Below, piece by piece: positions 37,092 through 50,240 of a DNA stretch of 64,000 nt. A model generated the notes under the pieces. The model worked only from the letters and a program-made list of their open reading frames with translations. It was not told the DNA's origin and made no database searches. Each line of letters starts with the position of its first letter. The stretch's first letter is position 1. This DNA comes from Crossaster papposus (taxonomy: Eukaryota > Echinodermata > Asteroidea > Velatida > Solasteridae), in assembly GCA_037893245.1 (NCBI GenBank), contig JBAIAA010000009.1:1116001-1180000 (forward strand), in the 5' to 3' direction. A program made the translations under genes and the position numbers.

Positions 37092-38611
37092 ATGCGTCAG
37101 GACACTGGCGGCATATGCCTATGTGGCAATACACGTGTACATACATACACATCAGAAAACATGGCTGCGAATGAGGATAATGCTCTCGACATATATCTGA
37201 GCTGCCAACCTCAACGTTGTTCGAGAATGAAGAGACACTCACCAGCTCGACATCTGAGCCAAAATATTGCCAAATTTTTCACGGGAACCAACCTAAACTG
37301 AGAGACTCATGCGTCAGGACCCTGGCGGCATATGCCTATGTGGCAATACACGTGTACATACACACACATAAGAAAACATGGCTACGAATGAGGATAATTT
37401 TGTCGACATATATCTGAGCTGCGAGCCTCAACGTTGTTCGAGAATGAAGAGACACTCACCAGCTCGACATCTGAACCAAAATATTGCCGAATTTCTCACT
37501 GGAACAAACCTAAACTGAGAGACTCATGCGTCAGGACACTGGCGGCATATACCTATGTGGCAATACACGTGTACATACAAACACATCAGAAAACATGGAT
37601 GCGAATGAGGATAATGTTCTCGACATATATCTGAGCTGCGAACCTCGAAGTTGTTCGAGAATGAAGAGAAACTCACCAGCTCGACATCTGAGCCAAAATA
37701 TTGCCAAATTTCTCACTGGAACAAACCTAAACTGAGAGACTCATGCGTCAGGACACTGGCGGCATATGCCTATGTGGCAATACACGTGTACATACATACA
37801 CATCAGAAAACATGGCTGCGAATGAGGATAATGTTCTCGACATATATCTGAGCTGCGAACCTCAACGTTGTTCGAGAATGAAGAGACACTCACCAGCTCG
37901 ACATCTGACCCAAAATATTGCCAAATTTCTCACTGGAAAAAAACCTAAACTGAGAGACTCATGCGTCAGGACACTGGCGGCATATGCCTATGTGGCAATA
38001 CACTTGTACATACATACACATCAGAAAACATGGCTGCGAATGAGGATAATGTTCTCGACATATATCTGAGCTGCGAACCTCAACGTTGTTCGAGAATGAA
38101 GAGACACTCACCAGCTCGACATCTGAGCCAAAATATTGCCAAATTTCTCACTGAAACAAACCTAAACTGAGAGACTCATGCGTCAGGACACTGGCGGCAT
38201 ATGCCTATGTGGCAATACACGTGTACATACATACACATCAGAAAACATGGCTGCGAATGAGGATAATGTTCTCGACATATATCTGAGCTGCCAACCTCAA
38301 CGTTGTTCGAGAATGAAGAGACACTCACCAGCTCGACATCTGAGCCAAAATATTGCCAAATTCCTCACTGAAACAAACCTAAACTGAGAGACTCATGCGT
38401 CAGGACACTGGCGGCATATGCCTATGTGGCAATACACGTGTACATACATACACATCAGAAAACATGGATGCGAATGAGGATAATGTTCTCGACATATATC
38501 TGAGCTGCGAACCTCGACGTTGTTCGAGAATGAAGAGAAACTCACCAGCTCGACATCTGAGCCAAAATATTGCCAAATTTCTCACTGGAACAAACCTAAA
38601 CTGAGAGACTC
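37092..38611 (+). repeat. Higher-order unit eA-f-g-a-b-c-d (1520 bp)
   Basis: Complete seven-mer of the eA class. Its a monomer has GGAAAAAAACC (218 bp) and its b monomer has CACTTGTAC at 38002. Confidence 0.8.
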
Positions 38612-40121
38612 ATGCGTCAGGACACTGGCGGCATATGCCTATGTGGCAATACACGTGTACATACATACACATCAGACAACATGGCTGCGAATGAGGATAA
38701 TGCTCTCGACATATATCTGAGCTGCCAACCTCAACGTTGTTCGAGAACGAAGAGACACTCACCAGCTCGACATCTGAGCAAAAATATTGCCAAATTTCTC
38801 ACGGGAACCAACCTAAACTGAGAGACTCATGCGTCAGGACCCTGGCGGCATATGCCTATGTGGCAATACACGTGTACATACATACACATAAGAAAACATG
38901 GCTACGAATGAGGATAATTTTGTCGACATATATCTGAGCTGCGAGCCTCAACGTTGTTCGAGAATGAAGAGACACTCACCAGCTCGACATCTGAGCCAAA
39001 ATATTGCCGAATTTCTCACTGGAACAAACCTAAACTGAGAGACTCATGCGTCAGGACACTGGCGGCATATACCTATGTGGCAATACACGTGTACATACAA
39101 ACACATCAGAAAACATGGATGCGAATGAGGATAATGTTCTCGACATATATCTGAGCTGCGAACCTCGACGTTGTTCGAGAATGAAGAGAAACTCACCAGC
39201 TCGACATCTGAGCCAAAATATTGCCAAATTTCTCACTGGAACAAACCTAAACTGAGAGACTCATGCGTCAGGACACTGGCGGCATATGCCTATGTGGCAA
39301 TACACGTGTACATACATACACATCAGAAAACATGGCTGCGAATGAGGATAATGTTCTCGACATATATCTGAGCTGCGAACCTCAACGTTGTTCGAGAATG
39401 AAGAAACACTCACCAGCTCGACATCTGACACAAAATATTGCCAAATTTCTCACTGGAACAAACCTAAACTGAGAGACTCATGCGTCAGGACACTGGCGGC
39501 ATATGCCTATGTGGCAATACACGTGTACATACATACACATCAGAAAACATGGATGCGAATGAGGATAATGTTCTCGACATATATCTGAGCTGCGAACCTC
39601 GACGTTGTTCGAGAATGAAGAGAAACTCACCAGCTCAACATCTGAGCCAAAATATTGCAAAATTTCTCACTGGAACAAACCTAAACTGAGAGACTCATGC
39701 GTCAGGACACTGGCGGCACATGCCTATGTGGCAATACACGTGTACATACATACACATCAGAAAACATGGCTGCGAATGAGGATAATGTTCTCGACATATA
39801 TCTGAGCTGCCAACCTCAACGTTGTTCGAGAATGAAGAGACACTCACCAGCTCGACATCTGAGCCAAAATATTGCCAAATTCCTCACTGAAACAAACCTA
39901 AACTGAGAGACTCATGCGTCAGGACACTGGCGGCATATGCCTATGTGGCAATACACGTGTACATCAGAAAACATGGATGCGAATGAGGATAATGTTCTCG
40001 ACATATATCTGAGCTGCGAACCTCGACGTTGTTCGAGAATGAAGAGAAACTCACCAGCTCGACATCTGAGCCAAAAATATTGCCAAATTTCTCACTGGAA
40101 CAAACCTAAACTGAGAGACTC
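38612..40121 (+). repeat. Higher-order unit eA-f-g-a-d'-c'-d with an internal deletion (1510 bp)
   Basis: The last monomer (39914-40121) is only 208 bp. Ten bases are missing at about 39965, where GTGTACATACATACACATCAG-type sequence is shortened to GTGTACATCAG, and one A is gained in CCAAAAATATT. The deletion falls between two ACAT direct repeats, as expected for slippage. Confidence 0.8.
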
Positions 40122-40989
40122 ATGCGTCTGGACACTGGCGGCATATGCCTATGTGGCAATACACGTGTACATACATACACATCAGAAAACATGGCTGCGA
40201 ATGAGGATAATGCTCTCGACATATATCTGAGCTGCCAACCTCAACGTTGTTCGAGAATGAAGAGACACTCACCAGCTCGACATCTGAGCCAAAATATTGC
40301 CAAATTTCTCACGGGAACCAACCTAAACTGAGAGACTCATGCGTCAGGACCCTGGCGGCATATGCCTATGTGGCAATACACGTGTACATACATACACATA
40401 AGAAAACATGGCTACGAATGAGGATAATTTTGTCGACATATATCTGAGCTGCGAGCCTCAACGTTGTTCGAGAATGAAGAGACACTCACCAGCGCGACAT
40501 CTGAGCCAAAATATTGCCGAATTTCTCACTGGAACAAACCTAAACTGAGAGACTCATGCGTCAGGACACTGGCGGCATATACCTATGTGGCAATACACGT
40601 GTACATACATACACATCAGAAAACATGGCTGCGAATGAGGATAATGTTCTCGACATATATCTGAGCTGCGAACCTCAACGTTGTTCGAGAATGAAGAGAC
40701 ACTCACCAGCTCGACATCTGAGCCAAAATATTGCCAAATTTCTCACTGAAACAAACCTAAACTGAGAGACTCATGCGTCAGGACACTGGCGGCATATGCC
40801 TATGTGGCAATACACGTGTACATACATACACATCAGAAAACATGGATGCGAATGAGGATAATGTTCTCGACATATATCTGAGCTGCGAACCTCGACGTTG
40901 TTCGAGAATGAAGAGAAACTCACCAGCTCAACATCTGAGCCAAAATATTGCCAAATTTCTCACTGGAACAAACCCAAACTGAGAGACTC
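40122..40989 (+). repeat. Higher-order unit eA-f-(g/b)-d' (868 bp)
   Basis: Monomer 40556 begins as g (CATATACCTATG) and continues as b (TACATACACATCAG, GCTGCG, CACTGAAAC): a chimera removing g-a. Confidence 0.75.
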
Positions 40990-42074
40990 ATGCGTCAGGA
41001 CACTGGCGGCACATGCCTATGTGGCAATACACGTGTACATACATACACATCAGAAAACATGGCTGCGAATGAGGATAATGTTCTCGACATATATCTGAGC
41101 TGCCAACCTCAACGTTGTTCGAGAATGAAGAGACACTCACCAGCTCGACATCTGAGCCAAAATATTGCCAAATTTCTTACGGGAACCAACCTAAACTGAG
41201 AGACTCATGCGTCAGGACCCTGGCGGCATATGCCTATGTGGCAATACACGTGTACATACATACACATCAGAAAACATGGATGCGAATGAGGATAATTTTG
41301 TCGACATATATCTGAGCTGCGAGCCTCAACGTTGTTCGAGAATGAAGAGACACTCACCAGCTCGACATCTGAGCCAAAATATTGCCGAATTTCTCACTGG
41401 AACAAACCTAAACTGAGAGACTCATGCGTCGGGACACTGGCGGCATATACCTATGTGGCAATACACGTGTACATACCAACACATCAGAAAACATGGATGC
41501 GAATGAGGATAATGTTCTCGACATATATCTGAGCTGCGAACCTCGACGTTGTTCGAGAATAAAGAGAAACTCACCAGCTCGACATCTGAGCCAAAACATT
41601 GCCAAATTTCTCACTGGAACAAACCTAAACTGAGAGACTCATGCGTCAGGACACTGGCGGCATATGCCTATGTGGCAATACACGTGTACATACATACACA
41701 TCAGAAAACATGGCTGCGAATGAGGATAATGTTCTCGACATATATCTGAGCTGCCAACCTCAATGTTGTTCGAGAATGAAGAGACTCTCACCAGCTCGAC
41801 ATCTGAGCCAAAATATTGCCAAATTTCTCACGGGAACCAACCTAAACTGAGAGACTCATGCGTCAGGACCCTGGCGGCATATGCCTATGTGGCAATACAC
41901 GTGTACATACATACACATAAGAAAACATGGCTACGAATGAGGATAATTTTGTCGACATATATCTGAGCTGCGAGCCTCAACGTTGTTCGAGAATGAAGAG
42001 ACACTCACCAGCTCGACATCTGAGCCAAAATATTAACGAATTTCTCACTGGAACAAACCTAAACTGAGAGACTC
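40990..42074 (+). repeat. Terminal core units e-f-g and e-f (1085 bp)
   Basis: Two shortened units ending the SINE-free core. The f at 41207 has ACACATCAG and GATGCG in place of ACACATAAG and GCTACG, and the f at 41858 has ATTAACGAATTTC. Confidence 0.7.
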
Positions 42075-42725
42075 ATGCGTCAGGACACTGGCGGCATATA
42101 CCTATGTGGCAATACACGTGTACATACAAACACATCAGAAAACATGGCTGCGAATGAGGATAATGTTCTCGACATATATCTGAGCTGCGAACCTCAACGT
42201 TGTTCGAGAATGAAAAGACTTTCACCACCTCCACATCTGAGCTAACACATCGCCAAAATTCTCACTGGAAAAACAAACAAACTGAGAGACTCATGCGTCA
42301 GTATACTGGCGGCATAGGCCTATGTGGCAATACGCGTGTACATACATAAACATCAGAAAACATTGCTGCGATGAGGATAATGTTCTCGACATATATCTGA
42401 GCTGCGAACCTCAACGTTGTTCGAGAATAAAGAGACATTCACCACCTCCACATTTGAGCTAACACATCGCCAAAATTCTCACCGGAAGAGACGAAAACTT
42501 TGAGACTCATGCGTCAGGACACTGGCGGCATAGGCCTATGAGGCAATACACATGTACATACATACACATAAGAAAACATGGCTACGAATGAGGATAATTT
42601 TGTCGACATATATCTGAGCTGCGATTCTCAACGTTGTTCGAGAATGAAGAGACACTCACCAGCTCGACATCCGAGCCAAAATATTGCCAAATTTCTCACT
42701 GGAACAAACCTAAACTGAGAGACTC
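42075..42725 (+). repeat. Core-to-B transition monomers
   Basis: Monomer 42075 starts as g (CATATACCTATG, TACAAACACATCAG) but ends as B (GACTTTCACCACCTCCAC). Monomer 42293 is a full B type with ATAGGCCTATG, AATACGCGTG and a lost A in GCTGCGATGAGG. Monomer 42509 has CACATGTAC, GCGATTCTC and CATCCGAGCC. The same three-monomer series recurs at 46633-47284 and 53166-53817. Confidence 0.75.
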
Positions 42726-43707
42726 ATGCGTCAGGACACTGGCGGCATATACCTATGTGGCAATACACGTGTACATACAAACACATCAAAAAACATGGAT
42801 GCGAATGAGGATAATGTTCTCGACATATATCTGAGCTGCGAACCTCGACGTTGTTCGAGAATGAAGAGAAACTCACCAGCTCGACATCTGAGCCAAAATA
42901 TTGCCAAATTTCTCACTGGAACAGACCTAAACTGAGAGACTCATGCGTCAGGACACTGGCGGCATATGCCTATGTGGCAATACACGTGTACATACATACA
43001 CATCAGAAAACATGGCTGCGAATGAGGATAATGTTCTCAACATATATCTGAGCTGCGAACCTCAACGTTGTTCGAGAATGAAGAGACACTCACCAGCTCG
43101 ACATCTGACCCAAAATATTGCCAAATTTCTCACTGGAACAAACCTAAACTGAGAGATTTATGCGTCATGACACTGGCGGCATATGCCTATGTGGCAATAC
43201 ACGTGTACATACATACACATCAGAAAACATGGCTGCGAATGAGGATAATGTTCTCGACATATATCTGAGCTGCGAACCTCAACGTTGTTCGAGAATGAAG
43301 AGACACTCACCAGCTCGACATCTGAGCCAAAATATTGCCAAATTTCTCACTGAAACAAACCTAAACTGAGAGACTCATGCGTCAGGACACTGGCGGCATA
43401 TGCCTATGTGGCAATACACGTGTACATACATACACATCAGAAAACATGGATGCGAATGAGGATAATGTTCTCGACATATATCTGAGCTGCGAACCTCGAC
43501 GTTGTTCGAGAATGAAGAGAAACTCACCAGCTCAACATCTGAGCCAAAATATTGCCAAATTTCTCACTGGAACAAACCTAAACTGAGAGACTCATGCGTC
43601 AGGACACTGGCGGCACATGCCTATGTGGCAATACACGTGTACATACATACACATCAGAAAACATGGCTGCGAATGAGGATAATGTTCTCGACATATATCT
43701 GAGCTGC

Positions 43708-46700
43708 CAACCTCAACGTTGTTCGAGAATGAAGAGACACTCACCAGCTCGACATCTGAGCCAAAATATTGCCAAATTCCTCACTGAAACAAACCTAAAC
43801 TGAGAGACTCATGCGTCAGGACATTGGCGGCATATGCCTATGTGGCAATACACGTGTACATACATACACATCAGAAAACATGGATGCGAATGAGGATAAT
43901 GTTCTCGACATATATCTGAGCTGCGAACCTCGACGTGGTTCGAGAATGAAGAGAAACTCACCAGCTCGACATCTGAGCCAAAATATTGCCAAATTTCTCA
44001 CTGGAACAAACCTAAACTGAGAGACTCATGCGTCAGGACACTGGCGGCATATGCCTATGTGGCAATACACGTGTACATACATACACATCAGAAAACATGG
44101 CTGCGAATGAGGATAATGTTCTCGACATATATCTGAGCTGCCAACCTCAACGTTGTTCGAGAATGAAGAGACACTCACCAGCTCGACATCTGAGCCAAAA
44201 TATTGCCAAATTTCTCACGGGAACCAACCTAAACTGAGAGACTCATGCGTCAGGACCCTGGCGGCATATGCCTAAGTGGCAATACACGTGTACATACATA
44301 CACATAAGAAAACATGGCTACGAATGAGGATAATTTTGTCGACATATATCTGAGCTGCGAGCCTCAACGTTGTTCGAGAATGAAGAGACACTCACCAGCT
44401 CGACATCTGAGCCAAAAATATTGCCGAATTTCTCACTGGAACAAACCTAAACTGAGAGACTCATGCGTCAGGACACTGGCGGCATATACCTATGTGGCAA
44501 TACACGTGTACATACAAACACATCAGAAAACATGGATGCGAATGAGGATAATGTTCTCGACATATATCTGAGCTGCGAACCTCGACGTTGTTCGAGAATG
44601 AAGAGAAACTCACCAGCTCGACATCTGAGCCAATATATTGCCAAATGTCTCACTGGAACAAACCTAAACTGAGAGACTCATGCGTCAGGACACTGGCGGC
44701 ATATGCCTATGTGGCAATACACGTGTACATATATACACATCAGAAAACATGGCTGCGAATGAGGATAATGTTCTCGACATATATCTGAGCTGCGAACCTC
44801 AACGTTGTTCGAGAATGAAGAGACACTTACCAGCTCGACATCTGACCCAAAATATTGCCAAATTTCTCACTGGAACAAACCTAAACTGAGAGACTCATGC
44901 GTCAGGACACTGGCGGCATATGCCTATGTGGCAATACACGTGTACATACATACACATCAGAAAACATGGCTGCGAATGAGGATAATGTTCTCGACATATA
45001 TCTGAGTTGCGAACCTCAACGTTGTTCGAGAATGAAGAGACACTCACCAGCTCGACATCTGAGCCAAAATATTGCCAAATTTCTCACTGAAACAAACCTA
45101 AACTGAGAGACTCATGCGTCAGGACACTGGCGGCATATGCCTATGTGGCAATACACGTGTACATACATACACATCAGAAAACATGGATGCGAATGAGGAT
45201 AATGTTCTCGACATATATCTGAGCTGCGAACCTCGACGTTGTTCGAGAATGAAGAGAAACTCACCAGCTCAACATCTGAGCCAAAATATTGCCAAATTTC
45301 TCACTGGAACAAACCTAAACTGAGAGACTCATGCATCAGGACACTGGCGGCACATGCCTATGTGGCAATACACGTGTACATACATACACATCAGAAAACA
45401 TGGCTGCGAATGAGGATAATGTTCTCGACATATATCTGAGCTGCCAACCTCAACGTTGTTCGAGAATGAAGAGACACTCACCAGCTCGGCATCTGAGCCA
45501 AAATATTGCCAAATTTCTCACGGGAACCAACCTAAACTGAGAGACTCATGCGTCAGGACCCTGGCGGCATATGCCTATGTGGCAATATACGTGTACATAC
45601 ATACACATCAGAAAACATGGATGCGAATGAGGATAATTTTGTCGACATATATCTGTGCTGCGAGCCTCAACGTTGTTCGATAATGAAGAGACACTCACCA
45701 GCTCGACATCTGAACCAAAATATTGCCGAATTTCTCACTGGAACAAACCTAAACTGAGAGACTCATGCGTCAGGACACTGGCGGCATATACATATGTGGC
45801 AATACACGTGTACATACAAACACATCAGAAAACATGGATGCGAATGAGGATAATGTTCTCGACATATATCTGAGCTGCAAACCTCGACGTTGTTCGAGAA
45901 TGAAGAGAAACTCACCAGCTCGACATCTGAGCCAAAATATTGCCAAATTTCTCACTGGAACAAACCTAAACTGAGAGACTCATGCGTCAGGACACTGGCG
46001 GCATATGCCTATGTGGCAATACACGTGTACATACATACACATCAGAAAACATGGCTGCGAATGAGGATAATGTTCTCGACATATATCTGAGCTGCCAACC
46101 TCAACGTTGTTCGAGAATGAAGAGACTCTCACCAGCTCGACATCTGAGCCAAAATATTGCCAAATTTCTCACGGGAACCAACCTAAACTGAGAGACTCAT
46201 GCGTCAGGACCCTGGCGGCATATGCCTATGTGGCAATACACGTGTACATACATACACATAAGAAAACATGGCTACGAATGAGGATAATTTTGTCGACATA
46301 TATCTGAGCTGCGAGCCTCAACGTTGTTCGAGAATGAAGAGACACTCACCAGCTCGACATCTGAGCCAAAATATTGCCGAATTTCTCACTGGAACAAACC
46401 TAAACTGAGAGACTCATGCGTCAGGACACTGGCGGCATATACCTATGTGGCAATACACGTGTACATACATACACATAAGAAAACATGGCTACGAATGAGG
46501 ATAATTTTGTCGACATATATCTGAGCTGCGAGCCTCAACGTTGTTCGAGAATGAATAGACACTCACCAGCTCGACATATGAGCCAAAATATTGCAGAATT
46601 TCTCACTGGAACAAACCTAAACTGAGAGACTCATGCGTCAGGACACTGGCGGCATATACCTATGTGGCAATACACGTGTACATACAAACACATCAGAAAA

Positions 46701-47543
46701 CATGGCTGCGAATGAGGATAATGTTCTCGACATATATCTGAGCTGCGAACCTCAACGTTGTTTGAGAATGAAAAGACTTTCACCACCTCCACATCTGAGC
46801 TAACACATCGCCAAAATGCTCACTGGAAAAACAAACAAACTGAGAGACTCATGCGTCAGTATACTGGCGGCATAGGCCTATGTGGCAATACACGTGTACA
46901 TACATACACATCAGAAAACATTGCTGCGAATGAGGATAATGTTCTCGACATATATCTGAGCTGCGAACCTCAACGTTGTTCGAGAATAAAGAGACATTCA
47001 CCACCTCCACATCTGAGCTAACACATCGCCAAAATTCTCACCGGAAGAGACGAAAACTTTGAGACTCATGCGTCAGGACACTGGCGGCATAGGCCTATGA
47101 GGCAATACACATGTACATACATACACATAAGAAAACATGGCTACGAATGAGGATAATTTTGTCGACATATATCTGAGCTGCGATTCTCAACGTTGTTCGA
47201 GAATGAAGAGACACTCACCAGCTCGACATCCGAGCCAAAATATTGCCAAATTTCTCACTGGAACAAACCTAAACTGAGAGACTCATGCGTCAGGACACTG
47301 GCGGCATATGCCTATGTGGCAATACACGTGTACATACATACACATCAGAAAACATGGCTGCGAATGAGGATAATGTTCTCGACATATATCTGAGCTGCCA
47401 ACCTCAACGTTGTTCGAGAATGAAGAGACACTCACCAGCTCGACATCTGAGCCAAAATATTGCCAAATTTCTCACGGGAACCAACCTAAACTGAGAGACT
47501 CATGCGTCAGGACACTGGCGGCATATGCCTATGTGGCAATACA
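43708..47543 (+). repeat. ~3.8-kb segmental duplication, copy A (partner 50241-54076)
   Basis: Monomers from about 43811 to 47502 match those from 50344 to 54035 at a constant offset of 6533 bp. Shared private marks include GGACATTGGCGG, CCAATATATTGCC, CAAATGTCTC, ATACATATG, TTCGATAATG and GAATGAATAGACAC. I counted at least six single-base differences, such as CGTGGTTCG at 43934 and CCTAAGTGG at 44271. The left edge lies between ~43708 and ~43823, and the right edge near 47543. Confidence 0.88.
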
Positions 47544-47790
47544 CATGTACATACATACACATAAGAAAACATGGCTACGAATGAGGATAATTTTGTCGAC
47601 ATATATCTGAGCTGCGATTCTCAACGTTGTTCGAGAATGAAGAGACACTCACCAGCGCGACATCTGAGCCAAAATATTGCCAAATTCCTCACTGAAACAA
47701 ACCTAAACTGAGAGACTCATGCGTCAGGACACTGGCGGCATATGCCTATGTGGCAATACACGTGTACATACATACACATCAGAAAACATG

Positions 47791-47930
47791 TTTCCTTCCA
47801 CCTCTAAAACTGTAACTTCTTCACATTAATTGTTGAATGAAATAAAACAAAATTGTTGAATGAAATTTGTTCCCGCCGTGAATATGGCCATTGATGCTGG
47901 TACGGCGTTAAACCCTAAAAACTCACTCAC
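47791..47930 (+). mobile_element. SINE-like insert, copy 4
   Basis: 140 bp, with TCAGAAAACATG at 47779-47790 and 47931-47942. It has CCTTCC and the interrupted run ATAAAACAAAA, shared with copies 8 and 9. The following B segment has CGAGATTGAAG, also shared with the segments after copies 8 and 9. Confidence 0.75.
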
Positions 47931-49026
47931 TCAGAAAACATGGCTGCGAATGAGGATAATGTTCTCGACATATATCTGAGCTGCGAACCTCAACGTTGTT
48001 CGAGATTGAAGAGACATTCACCACCTCCACATCTGAGCTAACACATCGCCAAATTCTTACCGGAAGAGACCAAAACTTTGAGACTCATGCGTCAGGACAC
48101 TGGCGGCATAGGCGTATGAGGCAATACACATGTACATACATACACATAAGAAAACATGGCTACGAATGAGGATAATTTTGTCGACATATATCTGAGCTGC
48201 GATCCTCAACGTTGTTCGAGAATGAAGAGACACTCACCAGCTCGACATCCGAGCCAAAATATTGCCAAATTTATCACTGGAAAAAAACCTAACTGAGAGA
48301 CTCATGCGTCAGGATACTGGCGGCATAGGCATATGTGGAAATACACTTGTACATACATACACATCAGAAAACATGGCTGCGAATGAGGATAATGTTCTCG
48401 ACATATATCTGAGCTGCGAACCTCAACGTTGTTCGAGAATGAAGAGACACTCACCAGCTCGACATCTGACCCAAAATATTGCCAAATTTCTCACTGGAAC
48501 AAACCTAAACTGAGAGACTCATGCGTCAGGACACTGGCGGCATATGCCTATGTGGCAATACACGTGTACATACATACACATCAGAAAACATGGCTGCGAA
48601 TGAGGATAATGTTCTCGACAAATATCTGAGCTGCGAACCTCAACGTTGTTCGAGAATGAAGAGACACTCACCAGCTCGACATCTGAGCCAAAATATTGCC
48701 AAATTCCTCACTGAAACAAACCTAAACTGAGAGACTCATGCGTCAGGACACTGGCGGCATATGCCTATGTGGCAATACACATGTACATACATACACATAA
48801 GAAAACATGGCTACGAATGAGGATAATTTTGTCGACATATATCTGAGCTGCGATTCTCAACGTTGTTCGAGAATGAAGAGACACTCACCAGCGCGACATC
48901 TGAGCCAAAAAATTGCCAAATTCCTCACTGAAACAAACCTAAACTGAGAGACTCATGCGTCAGGACACTGGCGGCATATGCCTATGTGGCAATACACGTG
49001 TACATACATACACATCAGAAAACATG

Positions 49027-49166
49027 TTTCCTCCCACCTCTAAAACTGTAACTTCTTCACATTAATTGTTGAATGAAATACAAAAAAATTGTTGAATGAA
49101 ATTTGTTCCCGCCGTGAATATGGCCATTGATGCTGGTACGGCGTTAAACCCTAAAAACTCACTCAC
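49027..49166 (+). mobile_element. SINE-like insert, copy 5
   Basis: 140 bp, with TCAGAAAACATG at 49015-49026 and 49167-49178. It has CCTCCC and the run ATACAAAAAAA. The preceding monomer has CCAAAAAATTGCC. Confidence 0.75.
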
Positions 49167-49757
49167 TCAGAAAACATGGCTGCGAATGAGGATAATGTTC
49201 TCGACATATATCTGAGCTGCGAACCTCAACGTTGTTCGAGAATGAAGAGACATTCACCACCTCCACATCTGAGCTAACACATCGCCAAATTCTTACCGGA
49301 AGAGACCAAAACTTTGAGACTCATGCGTCAGGACACTGGCGGCATAGGCGTATGAGGCAATACACATGTACATACATACACATAAGAAAACATGGCTACG
49401 AATGAGGATAATTTTGTCGAAAATATATCTGAGCTGCGATCCTCAACGTTGTTCGAGAATGAAGAGACACTCACCAGCTCGACATCCGAGCCAAAATATT
49501 GCCAAATTTATCACTGGAAAAAAACCTAACTGAGAGACTCATGCGTCAGGATACTGGCGGCATAGGCATATGTGGAAATACACTTGTACATACATACACA
49601 TCAGAAAACATGGCTGCGAATGAGGATAATGTTCTCGACATATATCTGAGCTGCGAACCTCAACGTTGTTCGAGAATGAAGAGACACTCACCAGCTCGAC
49701 ATCTGAGCCAAAATATTGCCAAATTCCTCACTGAAACAAACCTAAACTGAGAGACTC

Positions 49758-49974
49758 ATGCGTCAGGACACTGGCGGCATATGCCTATGTGGCAATACAC
49801 TTGTACATACATACACATCAGAAAACATGGCTGCGAATGAGGATAATGTTCTCGACATATATCTGAGCTGCGATTCTCAACGTTGTTCGAGAATGAAGAG
49901 ACACTCACCAGCGCGACATCTGAGCCAAAACATTGCCAAATTCCTCACTGAAACAAACCTAAACTGAGAGACTC
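49758..49974 (+). repeat. Chimeric monomer
   Basis: The first half (CACTTGTAC, ACATCAG, GGCTGCG, GTTCTCGAC) and the second half (GCGATTCTC, CAGCGCGACATC, AAAACATTGCC) belong to different types. The equivalent monomer in the partner block (58979-59195) has CACATGTAC, ACATAAG, GGCTACG and TTTTGTCGAC in the first half. A conversion tract or crossover explains this. Confidence 0.7.
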
Positions 49975-50046
49975 GTGCGTCAGGACACTGGCGGCATATG
50001 CCTATGTGGCAATACACGTGTACATACATACACATCAGAAAACATG

Positions 50047-50186
50047 TTTCCTCCCACCTCTAAAACTGTAACTTCTTCACATTAATTGTTGAATGAAATA
50101 CAAAAAAATTGTTGAATGAAATTTGTTCCCGCCGTGAATATGGCCATTGATGCTGGTACGGCGTTAAACCCTAAAAACTCACTCAC
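50047..50186 (+). mobile_element. SINE-like insert, copy 6
   Basis: 140 bp, with TCAGAAAACATG at 50035-50046 and 50187-50198. It has CCTCCC and ATACAAAAAAA. It is the only complete copy followed by an ordinary CACTCACCAGCTCGAC monomer instead of a B segment, because the 3.8-kb duplication joins here. Confidence 0.75.
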
Positions 50187-50240
50187 TCAGAAAACATGGC
50201 TGCGAATGAGGATAATGTTCTCGACATATATCTGAGCTGC

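Larger units (their letters stand above)
10396..42074 (+). repeat. SINE-free core domain with cyclic monomer order e-f-g-a-b(-c-d)
   Basis: About 146 monomers fall mainly into seven types, separable by fixed base differences. They recur in the order e, f, g, a, b, then either back to e or through c, d and back to e. A variant eA (GCTCTCGAC instead of GTTCTCGAC) usually follows d, while plain e usually follows b. The fullest unit is therefore the 12-mer e-f-g-a-b-c-d-eA-f-g-a-b (about 2604 bp). Type exemplars and individual units are listed separately. No SINE copy and no intact B monomer occurs here. Confidence 0.85.
47791..50046 (+). repeat. Two SINE-bearing units (1236 + 1020 bp), repeated at 57013-59268
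   Basis: The block recurs at offset 9222 with identical unit lengths. Shared private marks are CGAGATTGAAG, GACAAATATCTG, CCAAAAAATTGCC and GTCGAAAATATATC. Together with the 6533-bp-offset duplication this suggests that ~43.7-50.0 kb was duplicated as a whole and that its second copy was later expanded. Confidence 0.85.
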
